Below, in pieces: positions 26,613 to 35,366 of a DNA stretch of 64,000 bases. Every line of letters begins with the position of its first letter. The stretch's first letter is position 1. The stretch comes from Spirochaeta isovalerica (GTDB lineage: Bacteria; Spirochaetota; Spirochaetia; DSM-2461): the NCBI RefSeq assembly GCF_014207565.1, contig NZ_JACHGJ010000002.1, positions 982,680 through 1,046,679 of the forward strand, in the 5' to 3' direction. The notes beneath the pieces were generated by a model. That model had not been told where the DNA came from and searched no databases. It was given only the letters and a program-made list of their open reading frames with translations. Made by a program: the position numbers and the translations under genes.

Positions 26613-27596
26613 ATGGATCGGGCTTTTGTAACCGGAGCAACGGGATTTGTGGGCAGCACTCTGGTCGATGATCTGCTGAGGAAAGGGATTAAAGTCAAAT
26701 GTGCTGTCAGAAAGACATCCAGTCTGCGCTGGCTCGAAGGGAAGGATGTGGAAACCGATTTGGTCGACCTTATGGATCCCGACGATATAGCCCGTTCCAT
26801 GGAAGACTGCCGATATGTATTTCATCTGGCGGGGACGCTCTTCGCCGGATCGGAAAAGGAGTATATCGAGGGGAATATCCGTTCCACCGCCCATATGGTT
26901 GAAGCGGCTTTACGTCACCGAAAGTCTATAAAGCGCTTCGTCTATGTATCAACCATTATCGCAGCCGGTGCCTCTTCGACGGGGAAACCCATGACAGAGA
27001 GCGATGACTGCACCCCTTTCTCCTGGTACGGAAAAAGCAAATTCGAAGCGGAAAAATATATTCTGGGTTTTAAGGATAAGCTCCCCGTTACGATTATCCG
27101 CCCCGGAGCGGTTTACGGGCCGAGGGATTACGCCATGTTTGCCAGTTTCAAGTTGAGCCGCACGGGGATTAATATCATTCTGGGAGAGCGGAATAAAGTG
27201 GGAAGCGTCATACATGTACAGGATCTTGCCGTGGGAATCTCAGCTGCCGCCCTGTCCGGGAAAGCCGCCGGGGAAGTGTATTTCATGGCTCACCAAAAAC
27301 CCATGAGGCAGGAGGAGTTCGGCGAAACCGTTATCCGGGCTATGGGAAAGAGGCCTTTTGACGTTGTCATTCCCTATTTCCTATTGAAAATAGCCTCTTC
27401 ATTAAGTGAAATGTATTCAAGGATAAGCGGCAGCAAACCGATTCTCAATCATCAGAAGCTTCTTGAGCTGAAAGAGCCTTTTATCGTCTGTTCCAGCGAA
27501 AAGGCAAAGAGGGATTTCGGTTTTGAAGCTTCGATCCCTCTTGACGAAGGTATCAGATCCACTCTTCAGTGGTACCGTGAGAACAATTGGCTTTGA
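26613..27596 (+). CDS. Extended SDR (NAD-dependent epimerase/dehydratase)
   Basis: A 327-residue Rossmann-fold enzyme of the extended SDR type. The nucleotide motif VTGATGFVGS starts at residue 7, VFHLAG lies near 70, the catalytic serine region is FVYVSTIIAAG, and the Y-x3-K motif is present as WYGKSKFEAE. The later RPGAVYGPRD and the C-terminal SSEKAKRDFGFEA are typical of sterol-dehydrogenase-like or sugar epimerase members. The substrate is unknown. It has a conventional promoter and Shine-Dalgarno. The stop abuts that of the MMPL gene (TGATCA). A decayed relative lies at 33266-34002. Confidence 0.85.
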   Translation: MDRAFVTGATGFVGSTLVDDLLRKGIKVKCAVRKTSSLRWLEGKDVETDLVDLMDPDDIARSMEDCRYVFHLAGTLFAGSEKEYIEGNIRSTAHMVEAALRHRKSIKRFVYVSTIIAAGASSTGKPMTESDDCTPFSWYGKSKFEAEKYILGFKDKLPVTIIRPGAVYGPRDYAMFASFKLSRTGINIILGERNKVGSVIHVQDLAVGISAAALSGKAAGEVYFMAHQKPMRQEEFGETVIRAMGKRPFDVVIPYFLLKIASSLSEMYSRISGSKPILNHQKLLELKEPFIVCSSEKAKRDFGFEASIPLDEGIRSTLQWYRENNWL

Positions 27597-29891
27597 TCAG
27601 TTTTTAATAACCTTCAGACTGACAAGCAGCGAAAGAATCGACGGAAGAATAATCAGCGTGCCGATCATGGCGCAGGTCAGTGTAAAGGAAACCAGAACTC
27701 CGAAATAGAGAATGCCCTTGAATGATGCCAGAGCCAGCACCATCAGTCCTCCTACAATGGAAATTGTGGTCAGAGCTATGGGCCGACCCGAAATTTTTCC
27801 GCACCGCACAAGCACTTCGTCGATTGTGCCGCCGAGCCGCAGCTGTTTTCTGAACTGAAGGAGGTAGTGGATCGCGTCGTCCACTCCCACTCCGATGGCG
27901 ACACTGGTCACCATCATGGTGGTGACATCGAGGGGAATTCCCGTAAAAACCATAAATGTGAAATTGAGCATGATCCCTGATAAAAGGGGAATGAGAGTCA
28001 GAACACCATATAGGAGGGAACGGAAGAAGAAGGCCGCAATTAATAGGACCATAATGATGGAAATTACAGTGGACTTCATCTGATCCGTCGATACGGTTTC
28101 AGCCAGCTGAAGGTACTCCAGATCCGATCCCCAGAGGTCGAAAGTCATATCGCTGCCCAGCGCTTCCACCGCTTCTCTGTTTATGGAATTGACAAGAGAC
28201 CTCAAGCCGCTTTCTGAAAGAAATCTTTGGTTTTCGTGGTTGAAAATCATAATGGTCAGATTGATCCGTGTGAAATCATTATTGACCATATTGCTGCTGA
28301 TGCCGGTTTCCGTGGCCTGGTTTAGCACCTTGAAGTATTTGGACAGGAGAAGAATCAGTCCCCGTTTTTCTGGAATGGCATAGGAATCGCTCATCATCCG
28401 GTTTAAATCTTTAATTACGCTGGGAAAGGACGAGATATTCATAATATTATCGTATCCTTTCAGTGTTTCCTCCAGATTGGAAACTTTTTTCAGGTTTTCG
28501 TAATCTAGAAAATAATTGGGTTGGTCCTCCGGAGCCTGAATGGTCAGGTTCAGTCTCTGCCCCCCCTCGAAATTCTCCATCATGAACTTCAGCCCTACTA
28601 CGATCGGATCCTCCTGAGGGTAATAGCTCACATAATCGGACTGATGGGTAACCCGGGGGTATGTATAGAAAAACAGGAGAATAATAATGACGAAAATAGC
28701 GATAAACACAATTCTGAAGCGGCTGACGAAAAGGCTCACCATGCTCATGGCGCGGGTGAAACGGCCGTTCTGAACCCTGTTTTTCTGGTGGTGCTCCGGA
28801 CTTTTGAACCGGGAGAGGGCGGCCGGCAGAAAGGTGAGAGACAGAAAAGCGCTTATTGCAATGCCGACGCTTGTTGAAATAGCGAACTCCCGCGAAGCTC
28901 CTATGGAGGTGAAGAGCAGACTGAGGAAGCCGACAATGGTTGTTAAGGATGCCATCAATACCGTTTTATTGACGTGAAGCGAGGCTTCGATGATCCACTG
29001 GTTGTCCCGGTGCTCCAGTTCTGCATCGTGATAATACTGATTGAGGATGTGTATCGTATAGGAGGTGCCTATTGTCAGGACAAGGGTGGGAATGACCACG
29101 CTGATGACCGTGAGCTCGTACCCCAGTATTCCCATTATTCCGAGCGACCAGATTGTCCCCATAATGACAATGGCCATGGGGAGAAATATGGCCCGTTTCG
29201 AACGGAAACCCAGGAAAAAGAAGGCGAGGATGACAATGATCGAAAATGTTAGAAGGATAACCAGATCTTTGGACAGGTATTTGCTCGTGTTCTCCATAAA
29301 GAAGAGATTTCCGGTCGTATATGTCGTGAAATAGGGATCGAGCTGTTTCGTGATTATATAATACTCGGTGGTAACAGTTTTCGTATCTACGATTAAGGGA
29401 TGGTAAAAAAACGTGTTGAGGATTTTTCCGCCGCCGCTGAAAAAAATCTTTTTGGAAAAAATGTCATCATCGAGATGAGAGAGGAACAGCTGGAACTCCT
29501 CTTCGGTTTCCGGAGCCCTCTGTTTGGGGACGAGGGGCTTGGGGGCCAGCCTTCCGCCTTCCTTTAAAAAAGTTGTTGCCGTAAATATATTGTCGCTGTA
29601 ACCGCCGACCAGATCGACAATCTCACCGATGACTTTCTCATAGGTCTGGAGCGCTTCCATGGATATGCCGTCTTTAAATTCAAGCGCCATATAAAAGGCG
29701 TTTTTCTCTTTTTCTTCGGGGTCGTATTTCTTCAGAAGATCACTGGCCGGATTGGTATCGGGCATCAGAGCGCTCACTTCGGAATTCATCTGAATCTTCG
29801 AAGCGGCGAAAACCATTATGAGAGTGAGCAGTACGCTGACTGTAATAACCAGCAGGGAATGTCGTAGTGAGAATTCGAGTACCTTTCTCAT
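27597..29891 (-). CDS. RND/MMPL-family exporter
   Basis: A 764-residue membrane protein with the duplicated RND plan. One membrane helix at the N-terminus is followed by a large extracytoplasmic loop (about 35-210) and a six-helix bundle with GTSYTIHILNQYYHD. A second extracytoplasmic loop (about 405-590) and another bundle with GVGVDDAIHYLLQFRKQ follow. These GxD/H motifs in helix 4 and 10 match the proton-relay regions of MMPL/HAE3 transporters, which move lipids or other hydrophobic compounds. No membrane-fusion partner is adjacent. A normal Shine-Dalgarno (CAGGAG) precedes the ATG. Confidence 0.88.
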   Translation of the reverse strand: MRKVLEFSLRHSLLVITVSVLLTLIMVFAASKIQMNSEVSALMPDTNPASDLLKKYDPEEKEKNAFYMALEFKDGISMEALQTYEKVIGEIVDLVGGYSDNIFTATTFLKEGGRLAPKPLVPKQRAPETEEEFQLFLSHLDDDIFSKKIFFSGGGKILNTFFYHPLIVDTKTVTTEYYIITKQLDPYFTTYTTGNLFFMENTSKYLSKDLVILLTFSIIVILAFFFLGFRSKRAIFLPMAIVIMGTIWSLGIMGILGYELTVISVVIPTLVLTIGTSYTIHILNQYYHDAELEHRDNQWIIEASLHVNKTVLMASLTTIVGFLSLLFTSIGASREFAISTSVGIAISAFLSLTFLPAALSRFKSPEHHQKNRVQNGRFTRAMSMVSLFVSRFRIVFIAIFVIIILLFFYTYPRVTHQSDYVSYYPQEDPIVVGLKFMMENFEGGQRLNLTIQAPEDQPNYFLDYENLKKVSNLEETLKGYDNIMNISSFPSVIKDLNRMMSDSYAIPEKRGLILLLSKYFKVLNQATETGISSNMVNNDFTRINLTIMIFNHENQRFLSESGLRSLVNSINREAVEALGSDMTFDLWGSDLEYLQLAETVSTDQMKSTVISIIMVLLIAAFFFRSLLYGVLTLIPLLSGIMLNFTFMVFTGIPLDVTTMMVTSVAIGVGVDDAIHYLLQFRKQLRLGGTIDEVLVRCGKISGRPIALTTISIVGGLMVLALASFKGILYFGVLVSFTLTCAMIGTLIILPSILSLLVSLKVIKN

Positions 29892-29916
29892 CGAATGAAA
29901 ACTCCTGAAGAAATGT

Positions 29917-29944
29917 ATAATAGCAATTTTAAATATAATCTCAA
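29917..29944 (-). promoter_or_regulatory. Promoter of the MMPL exporter gene
   Basis: On the minus strand TTGAGA (29939-29944), 16 bases and TATTAT (29917-29922), about 25 bases before the ATG, with CAGGAG in between. Confidence 0.5.
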
Positions 29945-29997
29945 TCAGGAGTGCTTTACAAGGCGGCTCCCGATGAGATTTTTATTAAGATAATTAT

Positions 29998-31305
29998 TTA
30001 TCTTTTATTTTCCGATAATTTCGCAATGGCCTCGTCCACGGTTAAGCCGTTCCAGTTCTCCCTCTTGTCCAGATCTTTAATATTGACGGTCCGGCTGGAG
30101 AACTCATCTTCTCCGCAGATCAGAGCAAAGGGTATGCTTTTGGCTTCGGCGTATTTGAACTGAGCGTTAAGCTTCTTTTTTGTATGAAACACTTCACAAT
30201 TAATGTCCGCTTTTCTGAATTGCCGGGAAAGATTGTGGTAATGTCCGTAAAGTTTTTCATCAAGTGCCAGGATCAGCAGATCCGTAACACTCTGCTTTTC
30301 CGAGACTCTTCCCAGCTCTTCGAGAGCGGCCAGCAGTCTGTCCAGTCCGATTGCGGCTCCGACGCCGGGCAGCTCTTCTTTCGTATAAAGACTGGCCAGA
30401 TTGTTATAACGGCCCCCGGAGCATACGGAACCGATTCCCGGGAGCTCATCGAGGAATGTTTCATAGACGATCCCTGTATAGTAGTCGAGGCCTCTGGTTA
30501 TGGAGGGGTCCAGCTTGAACGAATCCTCCATTCCGCATTCTTTTATATATCCGAATATTGTTTTCAGCCGTTCTGTATCATCCGAGGTGCCACCCGCGGC
30601 TCTTTCCATTTTAGCCAAGGATTCCTCATCGCTTCCCGCGGGCTTGATAAAATCCAGAATTTCTTTTGCATTCGACTCTGTTGTCAGCTCTTTCAAAAGC
30701 GCCATGACTTCTTCTTCGCCGATCTTTCCCAGCTTATCGACGATCCTCAGAATGTCGACGGAACTGCTTAATATTTCCAATCTGTCCAGAAGACGATTGA
30801 AAATACCTCTGTGGCTGAAGTGGATCGTAATATCGTTTACATCGATTGCCTTCATCGAATCATGCATCATCATGAGAATCTCGAAATCGGCCGAAGCCGT
30901 ATCGATTCCGACGATGTCGAAGTCGCATTGCATGAATTCGCGGTACCGGCCCCTCTGGGTGTTTTCGCCGCGCCACACTTTGTTGATGTGGTATCGCTTG
31001 AACGGGAGATGAAGGTCGTTGCGGTTTTTGGCCATATAGCGGGCGAAAGGTACGGTAAGATCGAAGCGCATGGACACATCTCTGCCTCCGTTATCTTCGA
31101 AGCGGTAAACCTGCTTATCCGTTTCGCCGCCGCCTTTTCCCAGGAGGACTTCCGTGTATTCGAGCACCGGCGTGTCTATGGGGACGTATCCGAAACTCTC
31201 AAAGTTCTTTTCCAGAATACCGATAATTCTCTTTCTTTCTATCTCTTTGGACGGGAGAAAGTCTCTGAATCCCTTCAGAATTCTGGGTTCGATTTTATTT
31301 GACAT
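29998..31305 (-). CDS. hisS: Histidyl-tRNA synthetase
   Basis: Charges tRNA-His. The 435-residue class II synthetase has motif 1 around FGYVPIDTPVLEYTEV and motif 2 around RYHINKVWRGENTQRGRYREFMQCDFDIVG. The histidine-specific RGLDYYTGIVYE, motif 3 (GVGAAIGLDRLLAALEEL) and the C-terminal anticodon-binding domain follow. The eukaryote/archaea-like form of motif 2 (REFMQCDFD) is usual for one bacterial HisRS branch. A Shine-Dalgarno (GAGGT) lies seven bases before the ATG. A HisZ paralogue lies at 56 kb, but it lacks synthetase features. Confidence 0.95.
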   Translation of the reverse strand: MSNKIEPRILKGFRDFLPSKEIERKRIIGILEKNFESFGYVPIDTPVLEYTEVLLGKGGGETDKQVYRFEDNGGRDVSMRFDLTVPFARYMAKNRNDLHLPFKRYHINKVWRGENTQRGRYREFMQCDFDIVGIDTASADFEILMMMHDSMKAIDVNDITIHFSHRGIFNRLLDRLEILSSSVDILRIVDKLGKIGEEEVMALLKELTTESNAKEILDFIKPAGSDEESLAKMERAAGGTSDDTERLKTIFGYIKECGMEDSFKLDPSITRGLDYYTGIVYETFLDELPGIGSVCSGGRYNNLASLYTKEELPGVGAAIGLDRLLAALEELGRVSEKQSVTDLLILALDEKLYGHYHNLSRQFRKADINCEVFHTKKKLNAQFKYAEAKSIPFALICGEDEFSSRTVNIKDLDKRENWNGLTVDEAIAKLSENKR

Positions 31306-31336
31306 ACTTCATACCTCATTCAGCGATTAAAACCCT

Positions 31337-31365
31337 ATCATGCCTTTTTTTCAGAACAGATTCAA
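31337..31365 (-). promoter_or_regulatory. Promoter of hisS
   Basis: On the minus strand TTGAAT (31360-31365), 17 bases and CATGAT (31337-31342), giving a leader of about 25 bases that includes the Shine-Dalgarno site. Confidence 0.5.
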
Positions 31366-31387
31366 GTCGCTTCCCGACGGCATTCCA

Positions 31388-31416
31388 TTGACTTAAAGGG
31401 GGATAAATCGGATGAT
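31388..31416 (+). promoter_or_regulatory. Promoter of pcnB, near-leaderless geometry
   Basis: TTGACT (31388-31393), 17 bases and GATGAT (31411-31416) end eight bases before the ATG at 31425. The intervening AGGGAATC is too close to act as a normal ribosome-binding site if transcription starts 6-8 bases after the -10 box. Confidence 0.5.
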
Positions 31417-31424
31417 AGGGAATC

Positions 31425-32567
31425 ATGCTTATCAGGTACACAAAGAATGAGAACGGCAAGCTTGTCAAGCAAGCGGAAATCTACACAAAAGACGAACATA
31501 ACATCCCCATAAACAAGGTTGACCCCGATGCCATAAGAGCATGTGGCCGTCTGCGGAGAGAAGGTTTTCAGGCTTATATCGTCGGCGGGGCCGTGAGAGA
31601 CCTGCTGCTGGGAAGGGAACCTAAGGATTTCGATCTGGTTACCGATGCCGAACCTTCAAGAGTCCGAAAAATCTTCCGCAATTCACGGATAATCGGAAAG
31701 CGGTTCAAACTGGTCCATCTCTACTATTCCGATAAAAAAATTCTGGAACTGGCGACGTTCCGCTCTGTCGAAGCTTCGGACAGAAAGAATATATACGGCA
31801 CAATCGAGGAAGATGTTCTCAGAAGGGATTTCACATTCAACGCCCTTTTTTACTCTCCCCAGGAAGAGCAGGTCATCGATTATGTGGGGGGTGTCAAAGA
31901 TATCAGGAAGGGGAGAATCGTGAGCATCATCCCCCTGAAAACCACTTTTGTCGATGATCCGGTCCGCATGGTCCGGGCCCTCAAATATACCGTAACGACC
32001 GGTTCGAGAATATCCTTTAAACTGAAGCGGGCCATAAAGAAATCAGCGCCCCTTCTCATGTCCTGTTCCATCTCGCGGCTGAGCGAAGAAGTTTTTAAAA
32101 TCCTGCAATCGGGACACAGCTGGAGCATAATGCAGAAAGCGGTGGAAATGGATATGTTTCACTACCTACTGCCGGAAATTGAAGAGAGATTTCACGGAAA
32201 GGGCGGCAGGGAGTTTTATAAGACTTTCTTTAAATCTCTCCGGCGCCTCGATGAGAATATCAACCGCAAAGGGGAAAGGCGCCGCTCCAGAATGATACGC
32301 CGCCTTGTTCAGCCGTCGCTTGATGCCGACGGGATTTTCGAAAATCCCGAGCTTGATTATATGGATGTGGTTAAGGCGGCGAAAGAAGTCATTCTTCCCA
32401 TGATCGCCCCCAACCGGGATATCGAAGAGGCTGTGCGCCTTATTTTTAAAGTGAAAAATATATCCATGCCCAGAAGAAATTATGTCAAACATCCCGACAG
32501 GCGCCGGGCCAAGCGGACCCGCACCCGCACAAAACGGGATAAAAACACAACAGCGAACACGAATTAA
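31425..32567 (+). CDS. pcnB: Poly(A) polymerase / CCA-adding enzyme family protein
   Basis: A 380-residue class II nucleotidyltransferase that adds A residues to RNA 3' ends (PcnB) or CCA to tRNA. The catalytic head has AYIVGGAVRDLLLGREPKDFDLVT with the DxD pair, then RRDFTFNALFY and the RNA-binding domain with DDPVRMVRALKY. The PcnB-like sequence and the basic C-terminal tail (HPDRRRAKRTRTRTKRDK) favour poly(A) polymerase, because similar Arg-rich tails occur in PcnB. A CCA function cannot be excluded. Confidence 0.85.
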   Translation: MLIRYTKNENGKLVKQAEIYTKDEHNIPINKVDPDAIRACGRLRREGFQAYIVGGAVRDLLLGREPKDFDLVTDAEPSRVRKIFRNSRIIGKRFKLVHLYYSDKKILELATFRSVEASDRKNIYGTIEEDVLRRDFTFNALFYSPQEEQVIDYVGGVKDIRKGRIVSIIPLKTTFVDDPVRMVRALKYTVTTGSRISFKLKRAIKKSAPLLMSCSISRLSEEVFKILQSGHSWSIMQKAVEMDMFHYLLPEIEERFHGKGGREFYKTFFKSLRRLDENINRKGERRRSRMIRRLVQPSLDADGIFENPELDYMDVVKAAKEVILPMIAPNRDIEEAVRLIFKVKNISMPRRNYVKHPDRRRAKRTRTRTKRDKNTTANTN

Positions 32568-33266
32568 ATGATGAATAAGTCAACAGAAAAGCCTATCTTA
32601 AAAGAAATACTGATAATAACCGTACCCGCCTCTATTGTCTTTGCATTGAGCGGTATGGATTTCATCGGTTACTATTCCAATACATCTGATGTGTACCTCA
32701 GAAGTTTACCTAATGTTTTATGGGGGTTCGCCTTCACTACGGCGGGTCTTTTCATTTTCCCCCTTTCTGGTTAACCTGTTCCGATAGAAAAGGCCTTTGG
32801 CTTTTTCGGACTGACCCCGGGGAAGCGCAAAACAGGCCTGATTATTACAGCGGCCTACCTGCCGGTCATCATCATCCTTTACTTTAATGCGAAAGATCCT
32901 TCCATGATTCAGACTTATCCTCTCTCAAAAGAGGTTCTGAGCAGCTGGTCGTTCTTTATCTTCTATGAAATCCTCTATGTCCTCTTTTATTACATACCCT
33001 ATGAGTATTTCTTCAGAGGAGTTTTACAGCTCGGTTTAAGCCGGTATTGGGGCGGCTGGAGAAGCATTCTTTTCGTAACGGTTCTCACGACGGCGCTTCA
33101 TGCGACCAAACCGCTTCCGGAAATCGCCGGTGCGGCATTTGCCGGGTTGCTTCTCGGTTATATCGCGGAAAAAACCCAATCGTGGTTCTATCCATTTCTG
33201 GTTCATATCATAACAGGAATATCCACGGATGTTTTCTGCAGTCTTTTCTATCTTGGAGTTTTATAA
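32568..33266 (+). pseudogene. CPBP-family membrane protease gene with a disrupted frame
   Basis: Two same-frame pieces (32568-32774 and about 32778-33266) form one CPBP/Abi-type intramembrane protease interrupted by TAA at 32772. Between 32759 and about 32784 the normal protein reads in another frame (FLVNLF), as if one C had been added to the CCCCC run at 32759-32763 and one base lost near 32782. That is two compensating indels. The protease motifs are PYEYFFRG, where the usual EExxFR has lost its first Glu, then LHATKP and HIITGISTD. It follows pcnB directly and overlaps the next broken gene by one base. Sequencing error is an alternative. Confidence 0.75.
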
Positions 33267-34002
33267 TGTCAGTTCCCAATATACTCATTACCGGCGCAAA
33301 CGGATTTCTCGGGAGCAATCTTGTTAAACTATTAAGTTCTACAGGTAAATACAAGGTCCATGCCATGAACGGCCACAACTACTCCGATGAGAGCACTCCT
33401 GCGGATATGCGTAATTTCCCCTATGGCGAAACAAAAAAAATCGGCGAGGATCTTGTTTTGCAATGGGCTGAAAAGGGAAGGAAAAAGGGCCTCGTGGCCA
33501 ATGTCATCCGCCCCGGGTTTGTCATTTACGGCCCCTATGACAAAAATACTTTTATCAATGTGCTCAAAGAAATTGACAAAGGGCGTTTCGGGTTTATCGA
33601 TAAAGGGAAAAAACTGATTTCCTACGTATACGTCGAAAACCTCTGCAGCGGCATCGAGCGGTTAATCAGCAGCTATAACCAGTCGGGAACTTTAATATTC
33701 TCGATGGAAACATGAGCTGGCAGGATTGGGTTTCCCGTTGGGCCGATGCCCTTGGGGTAAAAGCTCCCCGTCTGTCCGCACCCTACTGGGCCATGCTTCC
33801 CCTGACGGCGTTTCTCGTAGGTATTTATAAACTTTTCCGGATTAAATCCGCTCCGATTCTCACTTTGTACAGAATCAGGATCATGTATAAGGATCTGGCA
33901 TTCTCCAACCGCAAATCCGTGGAAAAGCTGGGATACTCTCCCGCAGTTCCCTTTGAAGAATCGATTAAGCGAACTCTGGATTTTTATTCATCGGTTAAAT
34001 AA
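33266..34002 (+). pseudogene. Decayed extended SDR (NAD-dependent epimerase) gene
   Basis: Starts well (NILITGANGFLGSNLVKLL) but jumps at about 33365 from the second beta strand (KVHAM) to the Y-x3-K region (NFPYGETKKIGED), missing roughly 100 residues. The frame then ends at TGA 33713-33715. A one-base loss near 33690 explains this, since the neighbouring frame reads NILDGNMSWQDW and continues at 33712-34002 with the normal C-terminal domain (AFSNRKSVEKLGYSPAVPFEESIKRTL). It is therefore an internally deleted, frameshifted paralogue of the intact SDR at 26613-27596. Confidence 0.8.
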
Positions 34003-34013
34003 ATCCCTCATCG

Positions 34014-34042
34014 TTGAAACTCTTATTTCGGTTATTTATAAT
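34014..34042 (+). promoter_or_regulatory. Promoter of the outer-membrane barrel gene, leaderless geometry
   Basis: TTGAAA (34014-34019), 17 bases and a perfect TATAAT (34037-34042) are followed by just six bases (TGAATT) and the ATG at 34049. This is the clearest example of the leaderless pattern in the window. Confidence 0.75.
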
Positions 34043-34048
34043 TGAATT

Positions 34049-35326
34049 ATGAAAAGATCCCTACTCATTCTCCTTCTCATTTTTACCGGTAGCATCCTAT
34101 CCGCACAGATATTCAGTTTCTATAACGATGCTTTTACGTGGGGGTTCGTTCCCGAGTGGGATGACTGGGAGACCAACTCCTTCCGCTTCGATCTGGATCG
34201 AGAACGCTGGTCCGCCGGTCTGGAATATGGCATTCTCACCGATCGCGATGAGACAGAAGCCGGGTCCTCCCGTGTCGACAGGCTGGCGCTTTCCGGAGCC
34301 TATGCCGTTCCTCTCATGAATCATGACGGCTTTTCCCTTGTGCTGGAGACCGGTTTAACCTTCTCTCTTTTCGGAGATTTTTTCGGATATGAAGTGCAGG
34401 GGGGATGGCACGAAAATGTAGATATCAGCCGGTCCATACCCACTGAATATGACGGTTCCATGATTCAGGTCACTCTCCCCGTTGAAGGGAAAATCTCCAT
34501 CCCCTTTTTTTTGACTCCCTATGCTCTTATCAGGCAGGAACTCCATTATCCTTTCCGCTATAACGGCTACGCCGCAGCGGGCATCGTTCTGCCACCCGAT
34601 TTTATCCCGTTCCGTCTGGAGTTCGGCTATGGCTATAAGGCAGGGGAAAGCGGTTCTAAAACCTACGATGCTCTTCTGGATAAGGAAAAGGGATTCCGCC
34701 TTTCCTCAGAGCTGGATTTCTGGCCGTTTCTGATTGAGAAAACAATGTTTTTCAATAATAAATGGGGAACCGGGGCAATGGGAATCCAGTTTCTCAAGCC
34801 CTCATACGCTCCTCCGGAAAACGCCCTTATGGAACTTCAGCTTCTGGCTTTTACCCATCTGGCAAACGGTGTGAAAGTCATGAAACAGTTTCTAACCGAT
34901 GATCCGTTGCCCTTTCTCTACAGCGGCGCCTATTACAAAGCCATTGCCGGATGGGCTGACAGTTCAGTAAACTTTCCCGAAGGTATGCGGTTTTCCGAGA
35001 TCACTGCCGGCTTCGAGGAGGGGCTGGAGTTACGCTTCGGGCCTTTCCGTCTCGATGTTTTTTTGCTGGTCGGTTCGGGATTTAATCAGGATCAGTTCTA
35101 TATCCTGGAAAGCACGGTCCTGACTCCCGAATATATTAAAAACAGCTGGACGGTACATCTGGGGGGAGGAACCCGTATCTTTTTTCCCTTCTTCTTCCAG
35201 CGGAAAATCGGGCTTTCCTTTGAAGTGTCGAGAAAATTCGATATTCTTTCGGGGGGAAACTGGCCGGAAGATCTGGCATCGGATAATCCCTGGAACTATA
35301 TGTTATCCCTTGCCGTTTCCCATTAG
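34049..35326 (+). CDS. Outer-membrane beta-barrel protein, weakly LpxR-like
   Basis: A 425-residue secreted protein with a signal peptide (MKRSLLILLLIFTGSILSA) and a pattern of alternating hydrophobic and polar strands rich in aromatic residues, ending with a strand as outer-membrane barrels do. The family is not certain. The N-D pair (N26, D27), T42-N43 and Q117-x3-H121 resemble in order and approximate spacing the catalytic N, D, T and QxxxH of lipid A 3-O-deacylase (LpxR, DUF2219). Whether this organism makes lipid A is unknown, so the function is left open. Its start has no Shine-Dalgarno; the promoter is leaderless. Confidence 0.55.
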   Translation: MKRSLLILLLIFTGSILSAQIFSFYNDAFTWGFVPEWDDWETNSFRFDLDRERWSAGLEYGILTDRDETEAGSSRVDRLALSGAYAVPLMNHDGFSLVLETGLTFSLFGDFFGYEVQGGWHENVDISRSIPTEYDGSMIQVTLPVEGKISIPFFLTPYALIRQELHYPFRYNGYAAAGIVLPPDFIPFRLEFGYGYKAGESGSKTYDALLDKEKGFRLSSELDFWPFLIEKTMFFNNKWGTGAMGIQFLKPSYAPPENALMELQLLAFTHLANGVKVMKQFLTDDPLPFLYSGAYYKAIAGWADSSVNFPEGMRFSEITAGFEEGLELRFGPFRLDVFLLVGSGFNQDQFYILESTVLTPEYIKNSWTVHLGGGTRIFFPFFFQRKIGLSFEVSRKFDILSGGNWPEDLASDNPWNYMLSLAVSH

Positions 35327-35342
35327 CTGGAACCAAAAAAAA

Positions 35343-35359
35343 AGCCGCATCGCGCGGCT
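35343..35359. terminator. Bidirectional terminator between convergent genes
   Basis: AGCCGC and GCGGCT around a five-base loop, flanked by nine A on the left and CTTTTC on the right. It works best for the minus-strand operon (hairpin followed by nine U) and can also end the plus-strand barrel gene. Confidence 0.85.
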
Positions 35360-35366
35360 CTTTTCA

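Noticed and set aside
26613..27596. SDR plus MMPL pair as a hopanoid (HpnA/HpnN-like) unit
   Set aside because: The genes are convergent rather than co-transcribed, and no squalene-hopene cyclase or other hpn gene is near.
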